Source: Meandrina meandrites (Eukaryota > Cnidaria > Anthozoa > Scleractinia > Meandrinidae). From it: a DNA stretch of 64,000 bases. The first letter of the stretch is position 1, and the number at the start of each line of letters is the position of its first letter. Positions 10,835 through 23,557 of the stretch are shown here, piece by piece. The translations under genes were made by a program, and so were the position numbers. Below the pieces are notes generated by a model. The model was not told the DNA's origin. It saw only the letters and a list, made by a program, of their open reading frames with translations, and did no database searches. The DNA lies in the NCBI GenBank assembly GCA_963693305.1, contig OY855906.1:7198501-7262500 (forward strand), given 5' to 3'.

Positions 10835-13800
10835 CTCCATTTGAATGTCAAGGAAGTTTGGGGATCCATCAATTTGTGGAACTTCAGGTTTCATCAATCC
10901 AGTCAGCTGTAATAGGGATGAAAGTGTCACTCCACCTGGTGAATCTGGTGTGATGACTGCTTTAAAAATAGTACTCTCCGATTGCTGGCGATTGCTACAA
11001 GAAAGCTCCATTTTGAAGCTTAAGTCTTCGCTCTTGAAATGACCGACGACTGAAATGTGCCATTTTGCAGTGTCGGCTTGATCTTTGACGTATTCGAGGC
11101 GAAGTCGCTTGAGGTGAAAGGGTCCTAATGATAGGGTTCCTTCCAAAATCAAAGCAAATTCCTTCAAGTTCCAGTTTTTCTCTCGTGGAAAACTGAGAAC
11201 GACCTTTACTTCCTGAACATGCAAAGATTTCATCTGATCAAACGCATTACTGCTTGAATAATCTTTTACTTCATAAAACAGCTCATTCAGGCACTCGCTT
11301 GTGGAAATGTTTTCCATGAAGACGTAGCGTCCAAGCAATTCTCTTTTTTCTGCATTATAGGCCAAAGACGCGTGCGTCTTAGGATTGAGATATCCTTGAA
11401 GTGAAAATGACACCGACGAATGACCATGAATATTGGCGTAGCACACTTCTAGCTCTAGATTGCAAAGCTTGATACTTCCAACGGTTAAGGTTCGCTTCTC
11501 TAGTACTGTGACGGCCTTGGTTAATTTGAAGGACGTGTCGTCGTTTTCACAGGCTAAAGCAACTCTGGAAATTTTGACATCGAGAACTTCCTCGATGATA
11601 GGAATATCGTCTACGACAGCAACTCCGATGCCTTTAACGAACTCCTTGAGCGTGAACGATGCTTCGGTGTTTCGGAACGTCAGTGATCCAGGTACACCAA
11701 GTCTTGGCAAGGAAAAAGCTGCGTGACAGACAAACTTGTTAAAAACAAGCAACTTCATTTCCGTTTCTGCGTACCATTGGTCGGCGTGGTACTGCACCAA
11801 GAGACTTGCCTCATGGATACTTAGTTTCCCGCTAATAATTACAAATTCAGGTACAAAGAGTGACAAAGTCAAGGAATTGATAGACCGCATTTGGGGATTT
11901 GCCTCAAGAGTGACTTTATCCAACTGGACTTCACTCAACATCGACGAAATACACGGGACGGATGAAGTCATGGAAGCTGTCAACTCTCCCAGACCGACAG
12001 CTTGCAGAGCTGACTGTACCGATATCCCGGACGTGCTGGGCCACAATGAAATGCTACAACTATAATATCTTTGGGAATCTTGATCGGCTATTTCTACTGG
12101 CCGCAATGAAAACTTTGAATTCAAGAAGGGATAATTTTCTGACGATGCCGAAGAATAAAGTGGCAAATTGAATTCGACATCAACGCCAACTTTGACTTGC
12201 TGGTCGAGTGGATAAAAAACGGAGACAACTGCCCTGCTGTCCTTGGGCAGAGGAAGACTGCTTGGTAGAACTGAGGGAAACTTGTCAAACGAGAAATCGA
12301 AGCACACGGAATAGATGCGTGTCACTTTGGAACTAAGAACATCCTGGACAACAGATATTCGTGGTTTAGACAATACCAGGTTTTTGATGACCTTGTTTAC
12401 CAATGGCACTTTAAGTTCGTCTAGGTTGGCAGGTAGACCCAGCGTTTTGACAACGGTAGCGACACTGACACTTTCAGGAAAGCTGATGATCACCTCCGGT
12501 ACACTTGTTGATGTACGGGCCATTCTCATGGTTACAGGGACTGATCCGATTGAAGCGTCGCATTCTATGGCGAAGTCACTCTTGTAAGTACGCGGGTCAC
12601 TGACCATAACATGAACACTGGACAAATATGCTGTCACACTGTTTGCAAAGGTTATTGTTTGCATCCCGTGTGGGATATTGAGGTACACGTCCCCTGACAA
12701 TACCTCGACAGCCACTGGAGATATGAAATAGTTTACCGTGGATAGAGCACGATCAACCTTCCAAGTAAATATCTCGTGAGCCAAGAGCTGTGTTTGGAAG
12801 CAGTCTGACAAAGCTTCGAGGGGAAGGAGTCCCATTACACGTTCGAGTAATGTTCCCAGCGTCATGTCGTTGCGGCCTTCTAATGGCACACCTCCAAGTG
12901 CATTCAAGTACATGTCAACTGATGGTTCTCTCGGTTTTAAATGTCCACTTAAGTCGACTGTGTATATGGTATCATGAAGAGAGGTTGATATTAGAAGAGA
13001 AAGACGTGGACATTTGGAGCATGGTTCTTTCACGAGAACTTGTAGTTTAGTTACTTTGTGAGAGTCAAACGTCATGGAAGGCGTTTCTATCATGATCTCA
13101 ATCTGGCTTGAAACGACTTCACAATCAAGGGACGGGGATAGCTCTACTTTGGAGAGTGCCAAATTGACTCTGTGATCCAAAGCGACAATTCCAATAAAGC
13201 CATCTGGTAATTCTTCAATCAGCAGTTTCATATTTCGCACGCCAAGAAGGATCTCAAGAACGCTTCGAACATGAATTGATTGCTCATCACCTTTGTAACC
13301 AAATGACCTCAAGAATTCCACGATTGGTACCTCTTTCCCGCTTTTCATCTGACCAGAAAACGTTTTGTGATCGAAGAAGAAGGAACTTGCTTTATTCTTC
13401 TCGTTGCCACTCTTTAGAAAGCCATTTTCAACAAAAAGGTAATCTCCGTGAGGAGAACATTTGAGTAGAAACCCTCCTTTAGTAGCCTTCTCAAGCCAAG
13501 CATTCTTTTCATCGCCATCTTTTGATTCGCTCCTAAGCGTGATCATTCGTAAATCGCCATTGATGGAAGGTGCATTGGAGACGAAAAGGACATTTTTGTC
13601 GCTTTTTGTGGATGTGAGGAAGAGCGTTCCGTCAGGATTTATTTGAAGCCAGTGAATTTTCTTATCTGATATTTCTGTCTTCACGTAGTACTTGTCAAGT
13701 GTGGACAGGAAGGATCTTCGGGGAATTGTGAATCCAAAGTTCTTTTTCAGTTGTGCAGCGACGTTGATTCGTACTTTGTCATCGTTTTCAAATTTGGCTG

Positions 13801-15192
13801 TTCCTATAGGAGCTACGTTGGCCTCGCTGCTTGGGTCCAGCTTGAATGAGACATTACTCTTAAGGTAATAAAGAGACACGAGCTTGTTCCATTCCTTGTA
13901 ATGCTCCTCTTGAACATCAGGTAAATGCTTTGATGGTACGGCTCCCCCAGATGTAAACACAATCCTGCATGGTTTCTTCTTTTTAACAGCAGCCTTCATG
14001 ATTCCCTTGATAACGTCTGCAGATGGATGGTCATATCTACCGCTAGCTGACACGTAGTACGTTTTGGAATCGAAGGACTCAAAAAACCTGTCAATTCCAA
14101 TCTTGGCTGCAAAAAAGTCTCGATAAATGGTGTTATTACCCATTAGGTCCCCGACAAACGTCGACAAGTCAACTTTGCGGGCCTTTGTGAGTCGTTCTGA
14201 ACCTATTGTTGGAAACCTACAAAACGTTAGACTGTTGGAAACATTATCCCTCAGGGTTTGCCAATCTTCTAGAGGTTTTAAGGGCTTCATATTCATGCAT
14301 GGGTCTACTTGTCCAGACTGCTGCTCTAATGCTGAGACAATCTCGTTGTGCTTTTCTTGAATTTTCCTTAACAACACTTCAGGCGTGATCTTCTCCGTTA
14401 AGTTTTTGATCCGTGCTGTAAGTTCCTTTAAGAACGCTTCAGCAACCTGCTGTACTTTTTCTCCGTTTCCATCTCCATCCATTCTTTTCAGTTGATCACA
14501 AAGATAATCAATGTCGCTTTCTTCTTCGGGGTTTTTGTCGAATGTAGTCTTCATATTGAGACTTAGAGAAAGCAACAGCATCGAGGCCAAGTTTTGAAAG
14601 ACCCAGGGCGGAGGCAAGACTGTTCCCAATATGCTGTTGTGACGACTGCCGTGATGAGGTAACTTGAAAATGTCCAAGTTCTTGACTCCTTGTTTTCGAA
14701 GCATCGCGGTAATGTCATAACCATAGGCATCGCCGCTCAAGCAAATCTTGCCTCCCTTTTCTGTGTACAGAATGATACTTGATTTGTTTAAATCATCGTC
14801 TTCATCTCCTCCTTTCAACTTGTTTCTCTGCTTCTCTTCAGAGAAAGGTTCATCGTCTTCTGAAGGCTTTTGGCGCTGGTACAAGACACCGGGCGATGAA
14901 GGAAAAGTGAAAATGATATCGTTTCTGAAGGCATTCTGTATGTCGTCCTTATCGAGGCTAATCTCGAATTTTGTTGTTAGCAGAAACTCAGAAAAGCTTC
15001 TATATGCTTCGTCTTTCTGTGCAAATTTTCTCGTTAGCAAGACAGGACCATTGCACATTAATCGTTTGTCTGGGCTGTAAGGCTTGATGCTGTCCTGATA
15101 TTGGCGTGGGAGCAGTTCTCTGAAAAGCCTTTCCACGCCATCCAAGTGGTCCGCGTGGGGATGCGTGACTACAGCTCCGTCGAGTTTAATTC
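10835..15192 (-). CDS. gene A exon 3: main part of MBL domain plus repeat modules
   Basis: A single 4358-bp exon, acceptor ATTTGCCAG|GAATTAAAC, donor GAG|GTAAGA. It encodes residues 83-1535. It completes the ComEC-like metallo-beta-lactamase domain. Motif 2 is THPHADH, with metal ligands H93, H95, D97 and H98. The later motifs are LSGDAYG (D237) and KLPHHGS (H262/H263). Between them lies NKSSIILYTEKGGK, the usual strand before the metal-binding Asp. Around residues 461-475 is YYVSASGRYDHPSAD, which resembles the post-MBL motif of ComEC-type hydrolases. Enzymes of this fold often act on nucleic acids or phosphoesters, but the substrate here is unknown. From about residue 700 to the end, modules recur that begin with a short helix such as TLGTLLERVMGL, SVATVVKTLGL or TLSSLLQLTGL and are followed by long strands. 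The frame is open throughout, which for an exon this size argues for selection on the protein. Confidence 0.92.
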
Positions 15193-15831
15193 CTGGCAAA
15201 TTTAAGTTTTACTACCAATGAGTATATGTTGAAACGTGTTCAAAGGAATGAATTCTAGCGGCTATCAGTAACTACAGTACAGTCCGAAAAGTGTTATTTC
15301 AGATTTTTTTAGGTTGACTTCACTTGGAGAAAGGTTGTGGAGAAACAGAGGTGGAGGGTGGAGTTGGAAGAGTTGGAATGTGGCCAAAGCGCTGACAGGA
15401 CAGAGAGCGCGAGTGTTTTATTCGAGAGCTTGACGGCCTGAGGCGCCTACTGGTGTGACGTTGGCGTTGGTTTCCTGTTTTTTCTGAGCAGGTAGACTTT
15501 GCGCGTATTTCCTATGATTTTTCTTGCCCTCACACTGTCTGTGCTGCTTTCCTTTCCTTTTTCACAAAGATTTAATATGATTACTGCAGTCTACGTTTCG
15601 TATCGTATATAATTTTTTTGTCGCGAGTCATCATTCGGTTTTGCTATTTTCTACTTAGTTTATGGGGGGCTTCCAACTGTTTGCGACCAGAAAGGGAGTC
15701 AAAAATGCAGAATAGAAGGAAATTTCAATTCTCCATACTCCATATTTACTTTACGTTAGGTTACGATGAAGGCGCTTTATTTATCAGAGGGCGATCAGCG
15801 TCTTGACACAAGTGAATATTCCGGATGTGGT
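15193..15831 (-). other. gene A intron 2, 3' part
   Basis: This is the stretch of the 5367-bp intron next to exon 3. No coding signal is seen. It is pyrimidine-rich on the minus strand near the acceptor. Confidence 0.6.
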
Positions 15832-16082
15832 GACGGTATCGACCTAATGGTTAGTGCGCTGGACTCCGGATCGGGTGGTCCAGGTTCGAGCTCTGGCCGG
15901 GGCACTGCGGTGTGTTCTTGGGCACCCAGGTGTATAAATGGGTACCGGCGAATTTACTGCTGGGGGTAACCCTGCGATGGACAAGCATCCCATCCAGGGG
16001 GAGTAGAAATACTCCTAGTCGCTTCATGCTACGGAAACAGGGATAAGCTCCGGCCTGATGGGCCACCAGGCTCGTATGCAGA
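15832..16082 (+). mobile_element. tRNA-derived SINE (copy 1)
   Basis: A tRNA-like head has an A-box region (TGGTTAGTGCGCTGG, from 15849) and a B box (GGTTCGAGCTC, 15883-15893). It is followed by a body with TTGGGCACCC and GTAACCCTGCGATGGACAAG. A degenerate relative at 29.4-29.7 kb shares the body segments TGCAATGGAC, CATCC-GGGGG and CCTAGTC-CTT-ATGCTAC. The structure fits a polymerase III-driven SINE inserted in the intron, opposite to gene A. It is not a functional tRNA: the acceptor arm does not close and the sequence continues into SINE body. Confidence 0.75.
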
Positions 16083-19000
16083 CTTTACCTTGGCTACTGT
16101 TAAGTGCCGAGACACTTTGACAAGACATCGCCAACTAAGCTGATCGCAGATGCAAAATCAGTAGGCCTGACAGCTATAGAGAGTTGCAAGCGGAACGTGT
16201 CTTACAGAACGCCGACACTCACAAACGGAGAAAGAGGCGGTAACGGTTGTGTGATTCTGAGGATGATTTCATGTTTACTTGTACGGTGCAGAATTTGAAC
16301 TATCAATTGGCCAAGAACCGTTGGAACGTATCCTCGCGCCTATCCTAGGCTGATAGAGGAAGTCCAAACAAAAGAGTTCGTGAAGCTGTTGGCCTGAGAA
16401 TGAACGGCTGCTTTGACAGCTCATGAAATCGAAAGCTCGCCAGAATACGACCCAAAGCTGCAAACTATACACAATACCTATTAAACGGGGAATTGAAGAG
16501 TATGTGTCCGATTAAAAGCGACTGGAAAGAAGAGTTATGGCACCGAAGATACTTCGTAGTTAAGTCTTATAATTAGCACACGAAGGTCACCATAAAAGTT
16601 AGCAATAAAACAACATTTGAGTACCAATGTATGGTGGCCACGTATTGATAAAAGGGAAAGGAAACCTCTTAAGACCTGCTATGGCTGTCAATTAGTTTCA
16701 CAACTATCTAAATCTGAGCCGATGACGACACACACGTACAGAGTTTTCGTCTGAGCCATGGTGAAATCTAGCGTATAACTTATTGGATCCACTGCTTTCT
16801 AGTGGTAATATATTTATATACCATACAGCAGATTCTTCGAAAAGGAACTTACCAGATCGACCACGGCTGAGAAGATTGTATCACCACTGTCACTCGCGGC
16901 CTCCCTTAATTTGTTTCTTAACAACGACAGAGAGGAGAACGGAATTAAAACATGCGGGAGAGCTATGCCCAATGTGTATTCGAACGGCGACATTTAGAGG
17001 GAAACCGCGGTATGCTGAAACGCTTGAATTGCATATTGCTAAAGGTGAGAGTCGCAGCTAGAAATCAGCGGAGTAGTACATCCCATTCTATCACTGAGGC
17101 GAGTCCCGCAGAACAGCGCGCACTTTGGAGGAAGCATCAGGAGCGAATTACTACAGCCACGAGAGTTCATCATTGAAGATGAAGTCAGAAACTGCGACAG
17201 TGAGAGAAAACGTAACTAAGGAAAGGTGTATGCAAACTGGAAAAGAAAGGCGCGTGAAAGTGAGACTGAGGAAGGCGATTAGGTGTGTTGTTGAAAGAGA
17301 AAAAAAGGGAAAAAAAGCTTTCTCCATACCATTCAAACAATTTCTCTTTTTCAGTTGTTTAGAAGAAAGAAAACAATGTTCTTGATTAGGCCGATGGTGT
17401 GCAGTACCGGAGAAATGAAACTCATAAGAAGAAGTATTTCGAGCGGGCTGTCATCAAATATTACGGTAGCTGAGAGATGAGTCCCGAACACATAGTTCAC
17501 CAAATTAAGAGTTCAGAGAACCCATACGAGTGTGTCCTGGAACAGCCAATGAAGACAGACCAGCGGGGTACAAATCATTGGATGAAACTACGTCTGTATC
17601 CTTCGACGAAAAACTGCAATGTCTTCTGTGTATCCTTCCGTACCTTCAGGGCTAACTAGTGTAGTACAGTAAAAAATCTAAACGGAAACTGGCGAACGCA
17701 TCTAAAACGCAAGGTTCGACCTTGTTTAGGACAGTAAAACTCATGCAACTTTTTTGCACACACGTGAAAGCTGGTGCCTAGTGCGCAGGGCTACTGCTGC
17801 ATAAAAACTAATGCGGTAGAATTTACAACATCAGAGCAAAGTGGTTCTACCACTTCACCCTTAACTAGAGTCAAAATATTACAATCTAGATTTCAAGATA
17901 ATGTTCGAGCTGTTTCCAGAATAGAAAATGTAGCTCTGAGTTGAGCTAGAACTTGAACGTTATGTTGTTGTGTTTTTTTTGTCACCATCTCAATTTTATG
18001 TTATTTTGAGGAGACCATTCCGTGAAAAACTCCCATTGGTCATTCAATGACATTTTCATGCCTACCAATTTGATATTTGATTAGGGATTTATTCTTTACT
18101 CTTTCGTTTTCAACCCCAGCCCAAAAAAATTTCCGTAAAAGAGAGGAATGCTGAATTTGTGTTTTAGTACTTCTACTCTTCCTAGCTCCCATGCTTTCAA
18201 TGTGGAGCACGTATAGTTGTTGTTTAAGGTTACCGTATACCTTCAGATCGACAATTTTTCCCGAAATCGAATTTTTAGATCCAAGTTATAGTCCAAGTGT
18301 GATCTTTCATTTTAAAAAAAAGTTTTGAAAAAGAGTGAATGTTGGCGGAGAAATGAACATATTTCGTTTTTGACCGTTAGTAAAAATTCTTCTTTTGCTT
18401 GACACCCATATGACGTATATGCACTCAACCAAGACGTTTTTCGTGGGAATTATCACGAGAGCCGCCATTCTCCCGCACTGATTGGCCTTGTTATTCGAGA
18501 AGGTGTTGCAAGCTTCATGTGGGCAGCGTTTGCTTGCATTGCAAGATATTTTTTTTAAGCGCTGTTTTCTGAATTTAATTTTTCACTTTAAACACGACAC
18601 TTAAAAAGAACTACAACTCCAAAGGAATTTGCTCCTTCTACGTCAAATTTGGCAAGCAGCTAGTTTAACATGTTAACAACAAAAAAATGAACGTGTCGGC
18701 GGCTTTTTTCTTTCATTTTTGTTTCCTTTTTCTACTGGAGCGATTTTTGTACCATCACTCCCGTGCGTTTTAGCCCTATTTGCAAAATGTCTTGTATCTT
18801 TTTATTGCAATTGAATGTGACAAAAACGCGTTTTTTAGCGCTTGGGGTCCTTCAAAAGGCGATTTAGGCGCTCGTGTTTCGAGGTACCTAAAAGATTGAC
18901 ATTTCATTCTACTACAAAATGGTTTTTATAGATTGAAAGCCAGCTGAATAAGCTTTAATTTGATATAGGGTTTTAGGTATCTAAAATTTATTCGGGCTGC

Positions 19001-20559
19001 GACATATCGTTTAGACGCGAGACACCCCCAGAGGTATATGGTAACTTAAGTCGTGAAGCAGTATTCCGTTTCATTGCTTTGTAAAGTATTTTCAGTATAC
19101 CGTAAATGAATTGCTTAAATCATGTACAAAAAGTGATTATTGAAGCATTGCGAAGTCGATTCGGACGTATGTTCTTTTCTTATAACAATTCGGTTTAAAT
19201 ACGGCGTTAAAAAGGGACAAGCGTGGTTCACTGTTTGAAGGTTAATCCTTGGTTGAATCAAAATCACACATGGTTAAATCTAGCCTGCGTAGCTGGCGTC
19301 GAAAGGGGAGGGGAGTGGGAGAGAGGAAAAAAGGAGGGGGGGATTGGGGACCCAAATTGGAGTAAATATTCCGTATCAAAGGAAGATATAAAAGCGTGTG
19401 ATGGGGATTCAAGGTACCTTTTTCACCAGGGTTATGAAATCTATCAATTTCTACATCTCTTTACAACTTTCCCACAATGTATCATTTACATATTTAAAAT
19501 TAATCTACATTTTTGGTCATTTTCTGACTGTAAATAACCGTTGCTATGGCCGTTACTATGTAAAAAAGCTTCTACCACTGTGTACATTCATTCACTTCAC
19601 TTCACACTTCCTTGAATTTCACACTTATCAAGGGACAAATTCAGCAAAATCGTTCCAAAATGTTTTTTATCAGTGTTTAGAGGTTTTAAATCCCATATTT
19701 TCAAAAAAATTACTTTTTCATCAACATCGTCATATTTTAGAGTACCATTCCACCTTAAATCCGTGAACACACTACAGTCTTGAACTTATTTCATTCTGGT
19801 AAACTTTTGGACGCGGAATAATTGTTAATCTGACTCTCTCATAAGCGCGCGTTGGATATGAGGTGATAAAACAATCCATGAGCGCGTAGCATAAGTTGGC
19901 CATGCACAAGGCGCTAAAAAGGAAGGGCGGCGAAACGCGCCAACGACTCTTGAGCGATGCGTGATGCGGAGAAGGACTGGGCCGAGAGCGCTTGACTGCA
20001 GCAAAGTTCAAAATATGTCGGCAAGCGAGATTCGATGGCTGGTGGAAAAGTAGTGAGTACTACGCAGAAATAGTAGAAATAGTTTCCACTGAATTATTTT
20101 GGGCATGAAATAACGATATGTTTCCTAAACTGCAAGAGGTAAGAAAGGGTTTGATTCTGTGAACGCAGTGTTGAATTATCATAAACAAAACCAACTTGCT
20201 CCAAAGGTCTTTACCTCTTTCTCGGACGCTAGAAATCAAGCAACAATTTCACAGAAATATGGTAGGAGATGGCTCAATTTTCAAGCAATAAATAGAGTAG
20301 GTGCGTTTCCACCGGTGTTAATCGTATTCTGAACTTTTTTGAGTCAGAGGTTTTGAAAGCTTATACTTTTAATATGCTATAGTGCCAATTGAGTGGCGCT
20401 TCCGCACCAGACTCCTGCCCGCCGGATCGCTTAATGCGCTCGTAGATTCGCTCTGCCTCGCGTGTCTCGCGTGTGTAACCCAAAAGTGAGCCTGCTCTAA
20501 CGTAACGAAAACAAAACCACCACCACCAGCAACAACAAATAAACAAACAAAAAAGGTAC
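16083..20559 (-). other. gene A intron 2, remainder
   Basis: About 4.5 kb of AT-rich intron. Short open frames near 16.8-17.4 kb are Arg/Lys-rich and carry no recognised domain. Homopolymer stretches occur at 18.0-19.0 kb. I see no intact transposon, although degenerate repeats are likely. Confidence 0.5.
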
Positions 20560-20730
20560 CAGTGCTGTTTGGAATCCTAGCCAGACCAGTCAGTGTGTAG
20601 AGCAGGTATTGGTAGTAAGGTCGACTGAGTTGTAGCTTTGTCAGTTTCTTGATTCTCTCCTGTTGTGTTCCACCTGCCCCAACATAACGGACCGGGCCTC
20701 CATCCACCAAATACAATTGACGCTTGCCAC
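20560..20730 (-). CDS. gene A exon 2: MBL N-terminal strand
   Basis: A 171-bp exon, acceptor TTCCTAG|GTGGCAAG, donor ACTG|GTACCT. It is phase 1 on both sides and encodes residues 26-82. GKRQLYLVDGGP is the strand-turn that precedes the HxHxDH motif in ComEC-like MBL domains (the lIDgG position). It is followed by a basic segment QERIKKLTKLQLSRPYYQYL and ARIPNST. The paralogous gene B exon has the same length and phases. The open frame extends past both splice sites, so an ATG-based call would be misplaced here. Confidence 0.88.
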
Positions 20731-21491
20731 CTAGGAATACAGCAATGTCAATGGAACCGTGTGTAATACGATGCTTTTTGGCCATATCAAGTATATTTTG
20801 GAACATATGTTAGCCTTAGACCCTTTTATTCACCGCAATTTCTGTGATGCCATCGTTGCCAGTTGCCCCAGAAACAATGTTCACATTGGACACGACTGAG
20901 CAGTTCAAATCTAGAAGACTTGGGATAATATATGATTACGGGACACCTCATATCTAGTGGGGGATACCCCTGCCGCATATGAGAAAATACCACGGTGACA
21001 ATAGACCCCGGGTATAGACCCAAAGACCACAAACACTATACCATTTGAAAGGCATTGTTTGTGGTGTGTCAAAAATGATACTAATAGACGCAGAGGAAGT
21101 CACTGTTTCAATTAAAAGAAACAAAACATCCAAAACGAAAAAAGACGTTGAAACCTCTCGTATTCCCCCTATATTTTGGGTATATTGCTTAACTATAGCT
21201 TAATTCTGTAATTTGTAACTCTTAATATATGGGTTGTTGTCAGCAGTAAACTTGACCTTAAACGTGAAAGAAGGAGAAGTTACAGGGTGGTTTATCAGAT
21301 CTTATACACGTATATAAGCTGGTATGATTTAATGCTTTAAAAGACAGATCTATTTAAGGCCATTTTGCTGTCCAAATTTCACACAAATTGACCAAATATT
21401 GAGCATGTAATGGCATCTTGTGCCGTATGACACTCTTGGGATTGAGGGGATTAAAGAGATCTTTGGCGAATAGGTTGTCATGGTAACTTAC
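20731..21491 (-). other. gene A intron 1
   Basis: A 761-bp intron between CAG|GTAAGT and TTCCTAG|GTGG. No repeat was recognised. Confidence 0.75.
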
Positions 21492-21567
21492 CTGAATGAA
21501 ACTCCAAAATGGAAGCATCACCAAAACCGGCGTACACGACGTGCAAATACGCCTTCACTTCACTCAT
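21492..21567 (-). CDS. gene A exon 1: start of MBL-domain protein
   Basis: This 76-bp coding exon is too short for ORF lists. ATG at 21567 gives MSEVKAYLHVVYAGFGDASI, then LEFHS, and ends TTCAG|GTAAGT in phase 1. HVVYAGFGDASIL matches the first MBL strand and glycine/aspartate turn of ComEC-type domains (VGqGDa-l). Gene B exon 1 ends with the same motif after a longer charged leader. A CTGCAG lies 8-12 bases upstream of the ATG in gene A and TTGCAG four bases upstream in gene B. Both may be acceptors of a 5' UTR intron. No signal peptide is present. Confidence 0.88.
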
Positions 21568-21968
21568 CTTTTTAACTGCAGAGTTTTGGATTGTTTATGG
21601 CATCACTTCTGTGGCCTGTAATAGTGCAGAAATGTGTTAACAGAAAAATTCTGTTCATGCTTTTAAAAAATCGGGTTCTTTTTGTCAATGGAGTTAACCG
21701 TCAGCCGTTAAACGGCCTAACATTTAACAGCCAACCGTCAAAAGGGTAATTTTTATAGTTAAGCGTCAAAACAGCAGTTATTAGTAGCCTTGAAAACGGT
21801 TTCAAGGCCTTTCACGATTTTAGCAGCTCATCTCGGACTATTGGCTCTGAGAGAATCATTTTATATTTTATCCAGTTTCCATGCTCCCAAATATACTCTT
21901 TCCATATGAAAGTATTTCCGGGTCCAAAATATTAATATTTTATTAATGAATTACTGCAATGATAAAAA
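21568..21968. promoter_or_regulatory. upstream region of gene A
   Basis: This lies immediately upstream of the gene A start codon and should hold its 5' UTR or promoter. Between 21.70 and 21.78 kb a GTTAACCGTCA / CCAACCGTCAAAAGG motif recurs. It recurs again, diverged, at about 22.90-22.95 kb, on the far side of the next element. No TATA box can be assigned with confidence. Confidence 0.3.
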
Positions 21969-22771
21969 CCCCACGTTAGTAATCGAACCAAATCGAACTC
22001 AATCAAACTTAATCAAGCGCAATCCCGCGACTGGGTGCGATTTAGCTTGGTAATCGAACAAGATCGAACTCTCACAGAATATTTTGAGCAATCGAAAAAT
22101 TATTGGGATCGATCAAGGCTGATCAGGTTCGATTGCGTTCGATTTGAGGCTTGATGTTGATTGAAAAACAGTAGTCGACTTTAAATTAACGGTCGGATTG
22201 CATTCGTCTGGAAATGGGGGTATGTTGGAGAGCGCGCGAGCGCGAGCGAGCGAGCGAGCGAGCGAGTGGCAAGGCTGCTAAAAGCAACGGCAAAGTTGCG
22301 AGGGGAATGGGACGAGGCCAGTCTTCACAGTTATATCGCACGCGTGCTTTCCCACGAGATCGCCAGCTATGCAGACTACTCGGTATTCTGCTAAAAACAA
22401 ATCATAAAATGGAATGGAACTACAGTGCAGTAAGATTAATATTCTATTTTCCATTTAACTTTATTTTTCGAGATTTTTTTCAATTTTACACTCGGTTTAT
22501 TCATTGGCAAAATCAATGTTAATGTTCCTTGCTATAAGGTTATATCAATAAAGATGTACTTGACAGTTCAATTTAGGGTGAATTGTACTGACGTTTTTCG
22601 ATTAAGTTCGATTGCGTTCGAGTGGTTCGGAAATCTAACGCAATGGAACTCTCTCACACAAATTTTTGGGTTTTATTGTGTTCGATTATAGAACTAATTG
22701 GACCCAATCGTTCGATCAAGTTCGATTGAGTTCGACTACCGAACTGAGTTCGATTACTTAGTAACGCCGGG
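21969..22771. mobile_element. TIR element filled with GTTCGATT motif
   Basis: The ends form an imperfect inverted repeat (CCCCACGTTAGTAATCGAAC against the complement of GTTCGATTACTTAGTAACGC). They are flanked by the 6-bp direct repeat TAAAAA (21963-21968 and 22772-22777). Much of the interior near both ends consists of degenerate copies of AATCGAACT / AGTTCGATT. No transposase is present. The structure fits a non-autonomous cut-and-paste element. A (GCGA) microsatellite sits inside. Confidence 0.65.
22239..22266. repeat. (GCGA)n microsatellite
   Basis: Seven or so tandem copies of GCGA/GCGC follow AGAGCGCGCGAG. They create an artefactual Arg/Glu/Ser/Ala-rich open frame. Confidence 0.85.
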
Positions 22772-23557
22772 TAAAAATAATTAATATAAGTCTTGGAGTA
22801 CGTTTATAAAATGTTACTTGATTTTTACTGAAAGACCAAAACAACATCCAGAACACGAAATCAAATATTAAAAAATACAAAACGGAAGAAATTTTCTCTT
22901 GTTAGCCGTCAAAAGCCCTAAACTTGAGCCGTCAACCATCAGAGCAACACCCCCCATTGAGAAGTTAAAAAGATTTTTATATCTTGATAGTCTTAAATGT
23001 GGGCTTTGCTTAGGAACAAAGTCACAAAATAGGGTTCTTGGCTTAAACAGGGTAGCGAAAGGCAACAGATAAACATTTACCAGAAACTGCGTTGCGTTGC
23101 GTTACATGCCAGGTTCGTCATATTATCATAGCCTGTCCATGAAATGTTATCAGCGAGTGTGCGCGAGAATCTTTCCATTTATCAATTCAATTTACAGAGT
23201 TAGAGTAGTTTCACTGTCCACTGTAAAGTGGTTGAAACTGAACGGTTTACAGATCTTTACGGAAAAAAAAAAATTTATACGAAACCACAGTCACCGGTGT
23301 CACGCCACATGTTTACGCTTCGCTGAACTACCTGAACACGAAAATTTGTTTGTTTTATTTTTAGTGTTTGATTGCGACGCTTTAGCGAAGCAAACCCTTT
23401 TTGATGACTTTATTGCAAAAGGGATTAATCTGCGCCAGTTGAGAGCTGTTAAAATAGTTGTGACCGTGAAATAAAATTTCATCTATCACCAGCTTGTTTT
23501 CACGATCGCTCGACATACGAAACGGTTGGCAAATATGAAATGATTTATATCACGTTA
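22772..23557. other. intergenic stretch, no gene seen
   Basis: AT-rich DNA with a diverged copy of the CCGTCAAAAG motif near 22.9 kb. The open frames on either strand lack domain signatures. Confidence 0.4.

Noticed and set aside
15849..15900. tRNA gene suggested by A- and B-box sequences.
   Set aside because: The acceptor stem does not pair and the sequence runs into a SINE body shared with 29.4-29.7 kb, so it is a SINE head.
22214..22522. A 102-codon plus-strand frame with an Arg/Glu/Ser/Ala repeat.
   Set aside because: The repeat is the (GCGA) microsatellite and the rest has no domain; it lies inside a TIR element.
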